This document shows, piece by piece, positions 63,362 to 64,000 of a stretch of 64,000 nucleotides of DNA. The DNA lies in NCBI GenBank assembly GCA_021797735.1, contig JAJZZE010000024.1, forward strand, positions 1 through 64,000, in the 5' to 3' direction. The notes under the pieces were generated by a model that saw only the letters and a program-made list of their open reading frames with translations, ran no database searches and was not told the DNA's origin. Both the position numbers and the translations under genes were made by a program. This DNA is from Thermoplasmata archaeon (GTDB taxonomy: Archaea; Thermoplasmatota; Thermoplasmata; Thermoplasmatales; Thermoplasmataceae). The first letter of the stretch is position 1. Each line of letters begins with the position of its first letter.

Positions 63362-64000
63362 TTACGAAATGAAATCCATTGTCACCAATTTAAGCTTTGA
63401 AGAATCGAATGGTTTTACATCCGCCTTCTTAAACATGCCTTTTTCAGCCAGAAAATTGCCAAGATCCCCTATCATTTTCTTCCAGTCACTGTCTTTCTTG
63501 TAAGATTTCCATATCTGCCTTAGGACTTGAAGCCTTTTCTTAGTGGGAGGAAGAGATAGTAGCTTTGATTTGATCTGTTCCCATACGTGTTCAACAGAGA
63601 TATCGTTAGGATATTCGTAAAGATAATCACTTAGCTGTATCTCAATCTCATCAATCATTTTCTTAATAAATTTAGTGCTGTTTGATCTGTTGAGTTCTTT
63701 CAACTGAGAATCTTGCGTGCTGCTGAGCTCTATCTCTTTGTATGTCCTTTCAATTTCCTCTAAAACCAGTTTATTTGTGTCATAGACTTTCTCGAAGAAA
63801 GACGGAATCACGCGTTTTTCCCCTTTTTTGCATTTTATGTACTCCAAAATGTCAGTTTTGCTGGTCAGAAAATTACCAGTGCTTAGATCGTATATATACC
63901 AGAAGTGGAAGTCCCTTTCATACTCATAGTAGAAGAATATTCCTGAGATATTTTCTCTCTTCAGTCCGCTGAACACGCCAAATGGAATTTTTTCCAGTTC
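63362..64000 (-). CDS. C-terminal part of a large SNF2-like helicase (partial)
   Basis: The frame is open from the window edge to the stop at 63362 (about 212 residues). The start of the visible part (IPFGVFSGLKRENISGIFFYYEYERDFHFWYIYDLSTGNFL ... EYIKCKKGEKR) resembles the region after the helicase core in large SNF2/RapA-like helicases found in defence and mobile loci. The remainder is charged helices. The helicase motifs themselves lie outside the window, so this is a similarity by pattern. GC is about 42% in one sampled line (25 of 60 in 63541-63600), well above the neighbouring genome. A GTG at 63976 is a frame artefact and not needed as a start. Confidence 0.5.
   Translation of the reverse strand, partial: ELEKIPFGVFSGLKRENISGIFFYYEYERDFHFWYIYDLSTGNFLTSKTDILEYIKCKKGEKRVIPSFFEKVYDTNKLVLEEIERTYKEIELSSTQDSQLKELNRSNSTKFIKKMIDEIEIQLSDYLYEYPNDISVEHVWEQIKSKLLSLPPTKKRLQVLRQIWKSYKKDSDWKKMIGDLGNFLAEKGMFKKADVKPFDSSKLKLVTMDFIS

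Overview
The window is a chromosomal stretch of a low-GC archaeon of the order Thermoplasmatales, most likely Ferroplasma or a close relative such as Acidiplasma. The evidence is archaeal informational genes (two TFB paralogues, Gar1, Pcc1, S8e, SRP19, PriL, Rnp4, GatD/GatE, Sec61-beta), TATA boxes about 25 bp upstream of many start codons with little room for a leader, and lineage markers: a mevalonate 3-kinase closely resembling the Thermoplasma acidophilum enzyme, a tricorn-interacting-factor aminopeptidase, and an O6-alkylguanine-DNA alkyltransferase fused to endonuclease V, an architecture known from Ferroplasma acidarmanus. Most genes are very AT-rich; a few blocks are visibly GC-richer and look acquired.

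Layout. 0-5 kb: start of a nuo operon (nuoA and the beginning of the next gene), gatDE and an acyl-CoA dehydrogenase. 5-14.8 kb: a plus-strand run with a sugar epimerase, a siroheme-synthesis dehydrogenase, an isochorismatase-fold hydrolase, a very large helical-repeat protein, a site-2 protease, a zinc-ribbon protein, EF-1beta, a glycosyltransferase and a phosphohexomutase. 15-17.3 kb: CDP-alcohol phosphatidyltransferase plus a processive GT2. 17.8-21 kb: a GC-richer block with a B12/radical-SAM protein and a polytopic membrane protein, ending at a truncated miniature element. 21-37 kb: GT-C type membrane enzyme, thiD with a HypE/AIR-synthase-like gene, threonine synthase, Sec61-beta, signal peptidase, mevalonate 3-kinase, MFS transporter, a complete miniature inverted-repeat element, a four-CBS protein, glycyl-tRNA synthetase and two APC permeases. 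37-44 kb: MazG-type protein, a heterodimeric ABC exporter and the tricorn factor. 43.8-46.4 kb: a scrapyard of a deleted TnpB relic, a broken vapBC pair, an MFS fragment and a Panacea antitoxin gene followed by a RelE-like toxin gene with a nonsense codon. 46.5-54.7 kb: the informational core. 54.7-57 kb: an accessory pocket with a secreted/membrane gene pair of unknown function. 57-62.4 kb: phosphoglycolate phosphatase, Rnp4, an MMPL transporter and AGT-EndoV. From tRNA-Leu(CAG) at 62.3 kb to the window end: decayed small genes and the end of a large SNF2-like helicase gene, probably the edge of an element integrated at the tRNA.

Themes. Cell-surface and envelope functions recur (GT2 and GT-C enzymes, phosphohexomutase, lipid head-group transferase, signal peptidase, S2P, MMPL, ABC exporter). 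Mobile DNA is represented only by relics: two internally deleted TnpB copies in inverted orientation 29 kb apart, one intact MITE with terminal repeats and a 6-bp target duplication plus a decayed copy, and an IS200/IS605-type hairpin. No rRNA genes, CRISPR array or intact transposase were seen. All functional statements rest on reading the sequence and on remembered family features; no database search was run.
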